Source of the DNA: Rhipidocladum racemiflorum
Taxonomy: Eukaryota; Streptophyta; Magnoliopsida; Poales; Poaceae
Length of the DNA stretch: 64,000 nucleotides
Assembly: GCA_036346355.1 (NCBI GenBank)
Contig: CM070581.1
Span: 8,494,001-8,558,000 of the forward strand
Direction of reading: 5' to 3'
How positions within the stretch are numbered: the first letter of the stretch is position 1; each line of letters starts with the position of its first letter. Below the pieces are notes generated by a model. That model saw only the letters and a program-made list of their open reading frames with translations. It had not been told where the DNA came from and did no database searches. Below are positions 10,025 through 22,489 of this stretch, piece after piece. The position numbers and the translations under genes are program-made.

Positions 10025-12705
10025 CTAGCTCTTTGGCATGAATTGTGCCAAAATAGGTAATGCACGCTTGGGACGCGGAAAAGGTTCATTTCCTTCTGAT
10101 TTTGGAATGAACCTGGGTGGCATTCGTCGTCGGCTTGGATCGGGCCACCTCCTTGCCATCGGGACATCAAATGTTGATGCCATTGGGCGACGGTGTCGTG
10201 GGGACAGACTCTTTAGAGGAACCCGATGATGCATGACTTTCCACGGTTCCTCTTTGTGGCTAGCACAAGATACCCCCTTGGAAGTAATGGGACTTGGCTT
10301 TGGCGTAATGACCGCATCAACCAATAGATGCTCAACTTCAACAAGTGGCACCCATGATCCTTCACGCGCTTTACCTTCTTCCGTTGCTGGAGAGCAAGGT
10401 TTCACAGTTACAACATTAACCGTATGATAGTCGAGATTGATAGCCTCTGGATCCAAGTTAATCCTCTTCTCATTGATGGACCTTTGAAGCCATTCTTTGA
10501 AGGCAACACAATCTTCAATTATGTGACCAACGTACCTATGGTATGGACAATACAAAGGGTTATTGGTCATGTTCACTTGTTCAGGCCTTCGTGGATCTGG
10601 TAGGTTCAAAGCATGATGTTCCATCAGTTGTTCGAACATTTCTTTCTTTCACTGATTCTCGTCGAAAAGCATATTTTTTTAAGTAGTTCTTGAATAGAGG
10701 GGCGGTATTTACCCCCAGTTTGATCATACTTTGCCCCTAAGGTAAGGACATTTCCTTGTGAAGCAAAAGACATTCTTGTTGTATTTGCTTCTGGCAACGC
10801 CTTAGACTTGCCCCCATTGTTGGTTGCTTTGGCCGTTGAGTTGAAACGCCTCGCTGGATCAAAGGTACTAATATTCTTGTAAAGTTCCATAATCTGAGGA
10901 GACTTTTCAAACTCTAACTTCGTAGCTGCCACCGCCGAACTAAGGGCACTGAATGTCTTGGGTTCACGTCGAGACACTTCTAGCGACCAATGTTGTTGCA
11001 TCCCATGGACGCACATTTCAATGGCATCTTCTAGGTGCATCTCTCTAGCGAGGCACACATAGCTATTGCGGAAGCGGATTATATAATCGTCGATAGCCTC
11101 ATCACGTTTCTGTCGAACTTGCGCTAGTTCAACAATGGAGAAGTCCTTTTTCATAGCGACGAAGTGTTTCTTAAAAACTTCCTTCATGCTTGCCCAGCTG
11201 CTAATTGATCCGACTGGTAAGCGACTATACCAGTGGAAAGCAAGACCTGTTAATGATCCAGAGAATTGTCATAATAGAAGTGAGGGGTTATTAGCCGTGT
11301 CACCACAAGCTGCCTCAAAGTAGGCTAAGTGCTCCCTCGCATCACCAGTCCCATCAAACTGACGAAACTTTGGCAGATGCCAACCAGCTGGGAAGGGCAC
11401 CATGTCATGCCAAGCTTCATACGGCTTCTCAAGTTCACTTTCTGATGATTGAGGTGCTTGCTCCATGGCAATCTTCTTGAGCCTCTTGTTCACCATGTCT
11501 TCGACGATGTTGTGATAGTCTTTCAATGTGCTCGGTGATGGCACCGTATTCGTGGAAGAGGTAGGGATAACACATGGACGCAAATGCGCATTAGAAGCTG
11601 GACGTGTTTGATCAGGACGATTTGGAATATCGTTGCGAGCAGCAACCTCTAGTTCCTCGATTTGCGGGTCTTCGACCACCTGAGGCGCATTCCGTCGTGG
11701 AATTCCTTGCCCCGAATTTGCCATGGCTTCAAGGAAACTCTCCAGCTTGGTGGATAGTTGCTCTATTATTTGTCTTTGCTCTCGTACTTGTTCTTCCAGA
11801 CTAGCTTCATGTGATCTCGATGTTCCTGCGCCGGATGCAGCAACACCATTTGTTGGAAGGTTAACATCTTCATTAATATTGTTATTTTGCCCATCAATAG
11901 CCATACGTGCTGCGGCCATGTTGACATCATCAAAGTGATTTTCGTCATCTGATGGAATAGATGGATCAAGCTCGTGGTAAGGAGGTGAGTTCGGGTGCTT
12001 CACAAGTGAAGAATGAGTGCTAGCAGTTTCTTCATCGTCACTTGGAATATCATGTCCCTCCTCGACTTCCATGAAGGTATTCTCCACATTTTGAAGCGCT
12101 ATGGACCTTAATCGAGTGCTTGGTCCAAGCCTATGTGTAACTTGTTGCAACTGTTGACGATCTCGAGGAAGTCGAGATGCGATGTTTGTGTAGGAGCGAG
12201 AATATACATCATCCTCAGATAGCGACCTCTTCCCAGAAGTTATAGGAAGACAAGGTGCTGTCGATCTAGCTTCTTTTAGCGATGCGGACTCATTTATCAA
12301 CGATGGCTCTTCGGTGCTTTTGAACCATGAGCGCACCTGACCAAAACGAGGCATTGTCATCTTTGAAAAACATGCTTTTGGATTTGGAGCAATCTCCTCA
12401 TCCGAAGGATATGAGAATTCTTGAGCGATGTGAGGAGCCTTCCACTCGCCATCAGATTCGGGCCCTGTGTGAGTTGTTAAAGTGCCACACATTGCGACAT
12501 TCTTTCCGATTGCTTCCATCGACTTGCCTGCCTCTTGTGAGTCATAGGTAGCATTCTCAACTTGTTCAACTCCTTTTAATGGAATAGCGGCTGACTCTTG
12601 TTGGTATGTATTACTCTGTTTGAAGACAACACTTGCCCGTTGTGGTTGATTTGTTTCTTCGTGCGGTGTAGGTAATAGCGGTTGCACTTGTTCAACGCCT
12701 TCCAT
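10025..12705 (-). pseudogene. Tat gypsy gag: capsid domain and zinc-knuckle-like region
   Basis: The frame starting at 12705 has a long, low-complexity N-terminal part with a probable coiled coil (LEEQVREQRQIIEQLSTKLE). It then enters a Retrotrans_gag domain (WHLPKFRQFDGTGDAREHL), stops at TGA near 11269, and resumes in the same frame through 10624 with the rest of that domain (VRQKRDEAIDDYIIRFR). A frame change in a homopolymer near 10660 leads to 10025-10639, which has the CPYHRYVGHIIEDC motif typical of gag in this lineage. A TAG at 10025 closes it. Gag would form the particle that packages element RNA. Confidence 0.85.
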
Positions 12706-12721
12706 TGGAGCAGTGATTGAG

Positions 12722-14488
12722 TTAGCACTGTTGACTCCCTAGCAGGGAAACCTTTGATGTAGCATCCGCTTGCTCATCCCTTCGTTGAAGAATAATTGGA
12801 GAGCGCTCATGAGAAGCTGCTACCTCTGCCTGATTGGGTGCACTAGGTTGTACCCATCGGGGCCTTGGCGTCAAGCGGTTAAGGAGGTAATTATACCTTC
12901 CATTCCGCTCAAGTTGCGAGGAAAGACGGAGTGAAATCCTGTCATTTTCCTCATGAATTTCTCCATCAGGTCGAATGCGTACCTCCGTGTGCTTAAGCAC
13001 CAAATCTTCGAGTTCTTGATGTAGTGAATGGCGATTTCTTCGACGTCTCTCCCGCTTGCGTTGGTTGACTGTGGTTGCCTGGTGAGTCCTTGGTGGAAAT
13101 GAGGGTATTGCATGGATTGGTTGTACAACCTGTTGTGCTCTCTGGGCTGCTGCTACTTCCCTCTGTTGAATTGGCACTTGCATTTGAGTTTCTCGCCTCA
13201 TAGGGGCTTGAACACGGGAAGGATTAATAGGTCGCCACTGTTGACTTTGGGGAGGATTCAAAGCTTGCCGCCGCCGGTTTACATAGGGAGGTGTAAGTTG
13301 ATCTTGGCGTCTCGACCATTGATTCCAACGAGGTGGCAACATAGTTTGCCTTGGTCGAATAACTGGAGCAGGTGGAGACCTACGCCGAGGTGCCCAAGTT
13401 TGCCGCTGATGTTGTGGACGATAGCTTGATTGAGGGTAACTTGAACTCCCTTCAGCTCGTGTTGTATTTCGATTCCGAAGCCGCCTTCGAAGTTGACTTA
13501 CTTGGTCTTGAAGTTGGCGAAATTCTTGTTGTAAATCTTCGTCGCGAGATGCTGGTGCCTTAGTTGAGAGTACAGCAAACCTATTATTGTTATGGGAGGA
13601 AGATGGATCGCCTGTTGCCGATATATGTAGACACGGGGCCCACATGCCTTGATGTAAGGAGGCGCCATCGTTATTGAAGGAGATGGTCCGCCCAGGTAGA
13701 ACGAGCTCTTCACGCGAGCGTCGTTTCCAATATTCCTTCATGATTGCTCGCCTTACCACTTCCTTGACCTTTGATGGTTCATGCACCCAATCATCTGGAA
13801 ACAAGTCATATGGCGGAGTTAAGGTTCTACGATAGGTAAACACCTTGTCGGCGAGGTCTCTTGTGTTAAGAGACCAATCTTCATCAGGAACAGTGCTTTG
13901 AGCGATGCGCGAGCTGATCGACTGTTGCAGTCGCTGCACCTTGCGGTACTTCCTTCTGTAATTACGAAGTGGATGAGGGCTACATGTCCGCCTAGCATTA
14001 GACATAAGCATCCGAAGGTTTTGAGAGACTGCTTCCAATGACTCAAGTAGCTCGACTTCGGTGCGCTGAACTATCGGCTTGGGCACCTTTAAATCAGTAG
14101 TTGTAGTAGGCCGATGAAGAGTTGCAGCATGCGCCCGCCTATTGGCAGCACTGAAGTGTAGTCGTTGAGCATCATTTATGTCTTCTTTGATTTCAGCAAC
14201 GACTGAATCCTTCAGGAAGCTACGAGCTTCAAGCATGAGTGCACGACGTTCCTTCTTTGCCTTAGCAGCTCACTTCTGGGCCTTCCTGGATTGAGCTATC
14301 TTGAACTGAGATAGTTCTTGAGTTTCATGTGCATAGATTGTAGAATCTTGCTCAAAGACCGCCACAGGTGGAAATGATCCAAATTGGATCATTAAGGGCG
14401 TCGGGGTGTTATTGGCGTAGGACGATCCCCCTGCAAGAAGGTGACCGGTGATCATAAGAGCTCCTCGCCAAAGATCATCATGCAGCAT
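12722..14488 (-). pseudogene. Tat gypsy N-terminal gag-side ORF, Arg/Gln-rich
   Basis: The first frame after the primer-binding site starts at 14488, about 75 bases downstream of it, and meets an in-frame TGA near 14270. It then runs open for 504 codons from 14236 to 12722. The product is rich in Arg, Gln and Pro (RRRLRNRN, RRRSPPAPVIRPRQ) with no fold I recognise. It is in a different frame from the following gag. It may be an extra upstream ORF, as described for Ogre elements, or the gag N-terminus separated by a frame change. The left tandem unit repeats its start, including the same TGA. Confidence 0.7.
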
Positions 14489-14562
14489 GCCATGTGTTGT
14501 GGATGAATGAGCGAAGACAAATCAACGACCAATGCGCGCAGCGAAGATGGGAGGAGAACCAG

Positions 14563-14580
14563 GTCCCACCGGGCGTGCCA
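14563..14580 (-). promoter_or_regulatory. primer-binding site of the main Tat element
   Basis: Minus-strand TGGCACGCCCGGTGGGAC lies three bases inside the 5' LTR end, as at 779-796. The TGG start fits a tRNA 3' end; the exact tRNA is unassigned. Confidence 0.7.
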
Positions 14581-14583
14581 TTT

Positions 14584-16736
14584 TGTTTGACACGAGAAAT
14601 CGCTCCGGGATTTCTAATGCGTGGGGATTAAGGTGCGGGCGTGCCAGTGTACTAAAGTACACAAAATAAATAAATAGAACAAAGGTAGGGAAGCATGTAT
14701 TTTATTAATTCTTTGGAGAATCACAAAATTACAAATTCCCTTGATGATTGCGCTCCATGGCCTGCTTGGCATAGCAGATCTGACATAGGCGACGTGGTCT
14801 CCTGGTTCCTAGGGCCTCGGAAGGCTCCCAGTTAATTACTCCCGCGAGGTGGACTCGCAAGATACCTCCGATTAAGCTGCGTGCGGGTCGTCATCTTTAG
14901 TCTTCGCTTCACATTCTCTATGCATGTGATGAATGATTGTGTAAATGTGGGCATGCCATGATCCATAGCCTCGTCGGTCTATGGGGCCGTTTGAAGTATC
15001 GCCTTTGCACTGGCTACGCCTACCCTCGCCGTTCGGCCTCGTCGGTCACGAACGGTAAATAGAAGATAAAGTGGTTGTAAGACATGCATAGTTCCCGCCA
15101 AGCAAGACTGATCCGATGACATGGCAGCTGCGTCAGGGAGTAAATTGTTGGAGTTCGTATAGGAGTAAGGTTGATAAAGACAAGTGCTTGAACATATTGT
15201 CTTGGTCGGCGGCACATTTTGCTAGCGCCAGGCAGGCCATGTCGCCTTGCGAGCAGCGCTGCAGTGGGGAACTGATGAAGACGAGCGCTCACGTCCGAAG
15301 ATATGATTGACGGCTGTCGACTACCTGCTGGCGTCTTTAGCGTGGCGTCCTGTGCTTTACTTCAGATTGAATGAGCGGTCTGCTGACACCGTCCAGTTGT
15401 AGACGGTGGCTCGACGGGCTGTACAAGCATAGTAGTCGGTAGCCACAACCGAAGGCATGACAAACTTAGCGACGACATAGACGCGACAACACCGGCAACT
15501 CAATATATATCATGAACTTTGACGTTGAGTCGACTGGGCTTCACAGCCTTCCAATGTTGGAGTAGGGCACGCGATTGCCTCGACGACGGGTTTGGTGGCT
15601 CCAGCGGCGGGTTCAACGGCTTGGCCTATTTCTGCATAATGTGACCGATGACTCTGGTGGCATCAAGTTGACGGTGTTGCCGACCGGCCGAAGTATGTAT
15701 CACCATGATCACTGGCATGATTTTGTATAAAGAGACCCATCCTGCTGGCGAGCTAGATAATACATGCAAGATGATAAGAGAGAGAAAGGTTAGATGACGT
15801 TAATCTCTACCATCGTAGGAAAACCACGCCATCCCCAGATCGCTTCTCGTTCTCTGCTTCGTCTATCGACTTGTTCTTCCTGATTGCTCTCCGGCGCTTG
15901 TGCAAGCGACTCTTCCTCTGTTTTTGGTAGCCTGTACTCCGCGTGCTTCCTGCCGATGCCGATGACTGCCTTGGTGTGTATCCGTGTACTGTGTTTTTTT
16001 TTCTTGTGTGTGTATGTATGCGTCTCATCTGCCTCCTCCTGTGTGCATGTGTGTACAGCCCTCTGTTTTTTTCTGTCTGTGTTTATGTATGTCCGCCCCT
16101 CCAGATGGGCGTCTACACTTTTTATAGGGAGACATGAGCAACAGCCAGCTTATACGGCCGCCCGGCTCCAACGTGATTCTAGCTCATCAACAGATTTTTT
16201 GGGATAGAATTGCTTAATTGATTACCGATTCATATCTTCTGAATCTTTGCTTTCTATTCAAAGAGATTTGACGTGAATTGCTTCATTAGATGAGGATACG
16301 CTATAGCATACTTCCCATTAGATGTGGTTTGCTTCCATATGTGTACGCAGGCTGTAGCCACCAAATCAAGCTTGCATGCACTGGAATCCAAATGTCCTCC
16401 CATCGAATCAATATTTTCCTTTTTGCATTGTACACGTTGATTTCTGTATTTCCAGAGATCATATCTTTTAGTTCAACCGTCGGATTGGCGATCCGTTTGA
16501 ACCTTTACGCTCCTGACGACAAACTCTTCCAAATGAGTCTAATATTGAACATATTATGTGTAGAAAAAAATATTAGCGACACGCATAGCCCGCATGTCAT
16601 AGAATTGATCCGAGGAATTTCGTACGTCGCATACTGCTCTTATGATGCGTACTTTTTACTGATATATGGGCCACTGATTTTTATCTTATTTATTTCTTTT
16701 ATTTAATGAATTTTGCGTACAAAAATTCATCAAACA
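14584..16736 (-). repeat. right (5') LTR of the Tat gypsy element
   Basis: 2153 bp, TGTTTGA to TCAAACA. Its outer neighbour is GTCAT, which matches the uninterrupted target found in unit C (51205-51209, reverse complement), so GTCAT is the likely 5-bp target duplication. The partner copy of the duplication lies outside the window beyond the tandem unit. Confidence 0.92.
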
Positions 16737-16980
16737 GTCATATAAAGCCATATTTTAAAAAAAAATCTGCGTTTCCACCACGATTCAAATTACCAGGTTA
16801 ACCATCTGATTAGCGGTCAATAGTTACATAAACTTCTTTCAGATGACCGTAGTTGAAATGCTGAGCATGCCTCCTCTCTTGATGTATAATTTATGCTAAT
16901 GTTATTCTGTCCTGGCAATTAATTTCTGCCAATGTTATTCTGTCCTGACAATTTTCTTAGTGATTTTCTTAAATTTTCAG

Positions 16981-17427
16981 GATTCAAGCAAAAATATTCA
17001 AATTGAAGCATTTCATGTGTTCAAGGTGAGTACAAATGCCCTAGCAGATTTATTCACTGTAAAAATATGTTGTTTGTTTAAACTCATTTTGATTAATGTG
17101 TTACTACATATTTCAGCTATTTGCTGCAAATAAAAACAAACCAAGTGAGGTTGTAAACATACTAGTCACAAATAGAAGCAAGCTTCTTCGATTTTTTGCC
17201 GGATTCAAGATTGACAAAGGTACTTTGCTTACTTTGACCACCGTATGTACTTACATCTGCACTTGCTTGCCATTTTTCTCACCAGACCTTGCCTATAGTT
17301 CAGTTATATATTCAGCTCATTGGTGGTTATAAATACGTCACTTGAGGTGTCCCACTGTAGTTTATCAGAGGATGAGCAGTTTGAGGCAGACAAGGAGTAG
17401 GTCATAAAGAAGATATCAGCACTATAG
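16981..17427 (+). pseudogene. MO25-like (CAB39 family) 3' gene fragment, unit A
   Basis: Three exons with good GT-AG borders read as the C-terminus of MO25, the scaffold that activates STK/LKB1-type and Ste20-type kinases: 16981-17025 (DSSKNIQIEAFHVFK), 17117-17219 (through RSKLLRFFAGFKIDK) and 17369-17427 (DEQFEADKE, then ISAL and a stop). The last exon has a premature TAG at 17398-17400, where unit C has CAG (Gln). Upstream exons are absent because the Tat element lies at 16736. With about 68 of the usual ~340 residues and a stop, this is a relic. Confidence 0.88.
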
Positions 17428-17665
17428 TGACCCTGACGTAGCGGGCGGAAGATAAATTAGCCAATGCATCGTTTGAGATTACGGGGTTTTCTGTCATCTC
17501 TTTTTGGATCCTGAATTCAATTTTAACACAGTTGAATTCTTTCATAGAATACTCATGGAAGACCAACCGTAGTGTATCTAGACAGAGCTCTTACAGAACA
17601 ATGGCATGCACGCTATGTCATGTGACTCACCCATGTCTGCTAGTTTGCTGGACCCATGGTACCAT
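17428..17665. other. intergenic remainder of unit A between the MO25 and LTP 3' ends
   Basis: No gene here. The sequence matches unit C 49313-49483 and 49713-49760 in reverse complement, with the ~230 bp in between missing in A. Confidence 0.7.
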
Positions 17666-17670
17666 GTAAC
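17666..17670. repeat. target site duplication GTAAC (left)
   Basis: GTAAC precedes the copia LTR here and follows it at 24110-24114. Units B and C have the uninterrupted sequence (reverse complement of CATGTAACTAAGC) near 37246-37258 and 49289-49303. Confidence 0.92.
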
Positions 17671-18666
17671 TGTTAGAAATAAAGGCACATTTAGGTTTAA
17701 TTTAATCCAAAAGTAAATCATGAACAACATGTGATTGACTATCGGTAACGAATAACAGGAGCATACCATAGATGCATATGCTAGAAGACTACACATATAT
17801 CCATCTAATGTGCTCACAATCAATAGGTTGAAAATAAACAGTAGAAACATTGTAACGTCTTGTTAGGTGTGCGAGATGGAGCGATGGTCGTTGTAAGCGC
17901 GTCTGATAGAGGCGAGCGCGCGCGATCGAGTGCGATGCCGAGCAGCCGCTCCTGAACGTCGAGGAAGACGAGCCGTGACGGTGACGTGGAAGCAGTCGCG
18001 CCGAGCGCTTCCCAAAAACCTGATTCGTCCTCTCCCGGTGCAAGAACGCGAGGACGGATGGTTTCGGAGACACCTTTCCCGTTATTTGGTGCACGCCGTC
18101 TGGGACGAAGCGAACTAGATGACGGCGCAGCGAGAAGCGGCAAAAGCGCTAGGGCGCGAAAACTCTATATCTCCCGGATAGCGGACGCGATATATAAAGG
18201 CCACAGTAACGATCAGTAATCGAACACGACTCGAGGGCGTGCCACGATCGGAGTCCATTACGGGATCATTCACGGTGTCCTTATCTCATACTACAACCGC
18301 GATTTCGAGTAGCAAAAGAGTAATCTGCAAAGGAGGCTGCGCCTCGCAAAGCCCTGGACCAGATTTCGGCGGACCATTCACGCAGTGTCACGCCGCGCTC
18401 GCGCTTCGCACCGCCCGTGCCGAGCCCGAGCCCGAGCCCGAGCCCGGCCCGGCGAGGCGAGGCGAGCGCACGTGTGTATTCTTTCTCCCTTTCTCCACAT
18501 GGTTCTACCATGGTGGAGCACACTCCACTATTTAAACTAGTGCTCACCACTTTAGGCTAGCAATGTGGTACTATTGCTAGTGCACATGCTCCTCATGAGG
18601 TGGGCCTTTGAGATTTTCTAGGATTTATTGTCTCAATTAAATGGGCTTGGCCCAAATAATCCAACA
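17671..18666 (-). repeat. left (3') LTR of the copia element
   Basis: 996 bp, TGTTAGAAAT to AATCCAACA. It is followed inward by a polypurine tract, which identifies it as the 3' LTR of a minus-strand element. It includes a short GAGCCC repeat near 18420-18445 that the other LTR has lost. Confidence 0.92.
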
Positions 18667-18680
18667 ATCCCCACCGGATC
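18667..18680 (-). promoter_or_regulatory. polypurine tract of the copia element
   Basis: Minus-strand GATCCGGTGGGGAT abuts the 3' LTR. Confidence 0.7.
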
Positions 18681-19217
18681 TCAAAGTCCCAGCGGCGATC
18701 TTACTGTTCCCAAAGTCATTAATATACCGACATTTCGGTGACAATGGACTATGCCTTGAATTGCACCTAGGACTCCAAATTACACTCACCACAACTTGAA
18801 CAATGGACTAAGCCTTGAATTGCAAGTTTTGTGCGATCGAAGTTTCATTTAAAGCCTTAGCTGATACTAGGCTGTCAATAGGCTTCCCCTCGGGTGGAGC
18901 ATATAAGTCGTACTCCATGGTCTCTTCATGAGCTTACTAGAGATTACCCAAGTCTCATAGACTGCGACTTTCAACAGTCAATCTCATATAGGTGTGTTCT
19001 TTCAAGATGCTCTGTAGGATGACATCTTCGCTAAATAAAGCCAACAGAACACATTAAGGCAAAAGCCAACCTGCCATACAGATTTCGAGAGTATTGCATC
19101 TTCACTTGGAACTAGTTAGAAAATTACTCTCCTCCAGTTAACTAGTAGCTTGTTTTTCCCAGGTCCTAATTCACGGGATCTCCGATCACATAGGTTGGGT
19201 TACCGCTATGGTATAAC

Positions 19218-21151
19218 TCACATGGGTCTCATGCCTAGTTCCTTTGATGCGTTATCTATCACATTCCGTGATAGCCCTTTAGTGAAGGGATCTGCCAGGT
19301 TTTTAGCCGTCTGGATATAATCCAATGCTATCACTCCGGAGTTTTTCAATTTCCTGACAGACTTCAAACGTCTTTTCACATGTCTTGAGGATTTCAAGTT
19401 ATCTTTAGAACTGTTCACTTTAACAATAACTGTTTGATTGTCACAGTTCATAAGAATGGCCGGTATTGGTTTTTCAACCACCGGAAGATCCATCAAGAGT
19501 TCACGTAGCCATTCTGCCTCAACAGTGGTTTGTATCCAATGCGATCAATTCGCCTCCATAGTTGGCCGTGTCAAAATAGTCTGCTTGCAAGACCTCCACG
19601 ACCACAGCGCCCCCACCAAGTGTAAACACATATCCTTTGGTGGCCTTAATCTCATCGACATCGAGATCCAATTTGAATCACTATAACCCTCTAATCTTGA
19701 AGGGTACCCGGTATAGTATATTCCATAATTTACTGTACCCACCAAGTAACGCATAACTCTTTCGAGTGCACGCCAATGATCATCTCCCGGGTTAGAAGTA
19801 AACCGGCTCAATTTGCTTACAGCAAATGAGATATCAGGCCTTGTTGCGCTAGCCAAGTACATGAGAGATCCAATGATCTGAGAGTATTTCATTTGATCTC
19901 TAGCAATTCTCTTGTTTTTCCGAAGAATCACACTTGGATCATAAGGTGTTGGAGAAGGCTTGCTATCCGAATAGCCAAACCGACTCAAAACTTTTTCCAC
20001 ATAATGGGATTGAGAAAGACTAATCCCATCCTCACCTTTGACTAACTTGATGTTCAAGATCACGTCAGCCTCTCCGAGATCTTTCATATCAAAATTTCCA
20101 GACAGGAAAGACTTGACCTCATTGATCACATCAAGGTTTGTTCCAAAGATCAAAATGTCATCCACATATAGGCACAGAATAACTCCCTCACCCCCACCAT
20201 GGCGATAATACACACACTTGTCGGCCGTTTTACAATGGCTTGACTTGTGTCAATGTTCTATCGAACTTCTCATGCCATTGTTTAGGTGCTTGTTTAAGGC
20301 CATAAAGAGATTTGATAACTTACACACCTTGCTCTCATGTCCGGTAGCACAAATCCATCTGGTGATCCATGTAGATCTCCTCATCTAGCTCTCCATTAAG
20401 AAAAGCTGTCTTCACGTCCATTTGATGGACAATGAGACCATGAGAGGCAGCCAAGGATAAAAGTACCCGGATGGTTGTGATCCTAGCAGGTGAATAAGTA
20501 TCAAAATAATCCTCTCCTTCCTTTTGCGTATAACCCTTAGCCACAAGTCTAACCTTGTACTTTTCAATAGTACCATCAGGCCTTAGTTTCTTTTTGAACA
20601 CCCACTTACACCACAGGTTTGCAACCATAAAGGCGATTCTGTGAGCTCCCAAGTTCCGTTAGACGAATAGAATCCATCTCACTACTGACCGCCTCCTTCC
20701 AGATGTCTGCATCGGAAGATGCATAAGCTTACGAAATAGAGGTGGGAGTATCATCCACAAGGTACACAGTGAAATCATTACCAAAGGATTTAACCATCCT
20801 TTGTCTCTTGCTCCTCCTAGGAGCCTCACCATCATCCTCCTCAGGATTTTGCTCGGGTATCTGCTCGTAATCATCGGTTTGTGCAATAGGTTCGGGAATT
20901 ATCACAGGGTTTTGACTAGAAACGCTATGCAAATCTTTCATGGGAAATATGCCCTCAAAGAAGGTGGCATCTCTGGATTCCATGATTGTACCAACGATCA
21001 TGTCAGATACCTCAGACTTTACTACTAAAAATCTATAGGCAATGCTCCGATGAGCGTATCCCTGAAAGACACAATCCACTGTCTTAGGTCCAAGTTTGCG
21101 CTTTTTAGTTATGGGCACATTGACTTTCGCCAAGCAACCCCACGTGCGCAA
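19218..21151 (-). pseudogene. copia reverse transcriptase and RNase H
   Basis: Read from 21151 downward: a linker after integrase with PKTVDCVFQGYAHRSIAYRF, then reverse transcriptase (YKVRLVAKGYTQKEGEDYF, HQMDVKTAFLNGELDEEIYM, catalytic LCLYVDDILIFG) and RNase H with its closing block (SSRHVKRRLKSVRKL, ALDYIQTAKNLADPFTKGLS). The parts sit in several frames (19218-19496, 19545-20213, 20335-20652, 20729-21151), so at least three frame changes or short gaps separate them. Catalytic YVDD is kept. No single working polyprotein can be read. Confidence 0.9.
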
Positions 21152-21343
21152 GTATGAAAGTGATGGTTTTCTTCCTTCCCATTCTTCATATGGGGTTTCT
21201 CCTTATTCTTAGAAGGAACTTTATTCAAAAGCGTGACAAGAAGTCAACAGGGCCTCCCCACCATTCCTTAGATAGACCCGCAGTTGTCCAACATGGCATT
21301 TACCAAATCGGTTAGAGTGCGGTTCTTTCTTTCGGCAACCCCA

Positions 21344-22036
21344 TTAGAGGGCGAATAGGAGGTGTCCTCTCATGAATAATTCCATGTTTCTTCTGAGAAT
21401 AAGTCGAACTCGAGAGAAGTACTCACCGCCACGATCCGACCTAAGCCTTTTGATTTTTCTTTCTAATTGATTTTCAACTTCAGCCTTATAGACTTTGAAG
21501 TAGTCTAAAGCCTCATCTTTAGTTTTCAACAGATAAACATAGCAGTATCTAGATGCATCATCAATCAGAGTCATGAAATATCTTTTTCCTCCTTTAGTCA
21601 ACACACCATTCATCTCACAAAGATCTGAATGTATGAGTTCTAATGGTGCCAAGTTTCTCTCCTCCGCTGCCTTGTGAGGTTTGCGATGTTGCTTTGATTG
21701 CAAACAACTTTGGCACTTAGAACCTTTGACAGTAGGAATTTTTGGAATTAAATTCATACTAGCGAGCCGAGTCATACAACCAAAATTTAAATGACATAAC
21801 CGTGAGTGCCAAACATCGGCTTCACCTCCATTGGAAATATCACAAATATGGTTCACAACTTTATTGCAAAAATCAGAAAGGGAAAAACGGAACAAGCCTC
21901 CGCATTCATAGCCTTTACCAATAAAAAGTCCATGCTTAGACACGACTACTTTATTACTCAAACACCACTTTGAACCCTTCTCTACATAGAAGGGAGCCGC
22001 GACTGTGTTTTTATTTATTGAGGGGACATGCTGCAC
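21344..22036 (-). pseudogene. copia GAG-pre-integrase and integrase N-terminal half
   Basis: The frame starts within the end of protease (MQHVPSINKN). It continues into the GAG-pre-integrase zinc-binding block (VWHSRLCHLNFG, CQSCLQSKQHRKPH) and the integrase core, with the first catalytic Asp in LELIHSDLCEM and the second in LRSDRGGEYFS. The frame is lost shortly afterwards, before the catalytic Glu. The stretch 21152-21343 has no open frame and appears to be the damaged integrase C-terminal half. Confidence 0.88.
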
Positions 22037-22489
22037 GTTCTTTAGCTGCGATCTTTCCCGAAGTAAACTTGAGATCTACCGTGCCAACACCAAGAACGAA
22101 GCATTCGAGCTGTTTCCCATCAACACGAGCAATCCCGCGACGACTGGTAAGAAGAGAACAAAGAGAGATCAGCACACACATGAACATTAGCTCGGTATCA
22201 ATCCACCAATCGGTGGTCCGATTTATTGAAAGAACAATAGGTGCGTTACCATACCCGAAGTTCCTCCTCCGGTATTGCCAATGGTCACGTTGGCGGACTT
22301 TGAGTTACGTCCTTGCTCACCCTTCTGCCCTTGCGATTTGGACCTTTGTTTGGCCCGGTGTCCAATCTCACCGCAAACAAAGCAGGCTTCTCATCTTTGT
22401 TCATTGACTTCTTTTCTTGAAATTAGTGGTTTGTTTGGCTTTATTTTTCCCTTTGTTCTTGCCATGTGAGAAGCTGTTGCACCACATTG

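Larger units (their letters stand above)
800..16736 (-). mobile_element. Ty3/gypsy LTR retrotransposon, Tat (Retand-type) lineage
   Basis: The unit is about 15.9 kb on the minus strand: 5' LTR 14584-16736, primer-binding site 14563-14580, gag, protease, reverse transcriptase, RNase H, a second archaeal-type RNase H, integrase, a 3' untranslated region with tandem repeats, polypurine tract and 3' LTR 800-2945. The order RT-RH-IN is that of Ty3/gypsy, and the extra RNase H after the first one is the mark of the Tat lineage. Coding is broken by in-frame stops near 14270, 11269, 10025, 9284, 8127, 5634 and 4945 and by frame changes near 12710, 10660, 8850 and 5520, so this copy should not be able to move on its own. 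Confidence 0.93.

Noticed and set aside
18418..18450. Possible satellite or CRISPR-like array (GAGCCC repeats)
   Set aside because: It is a short simple-sequence run in one copia LTR, absent from the other LTR. There are no spacers or cas genes in this plant DNA.
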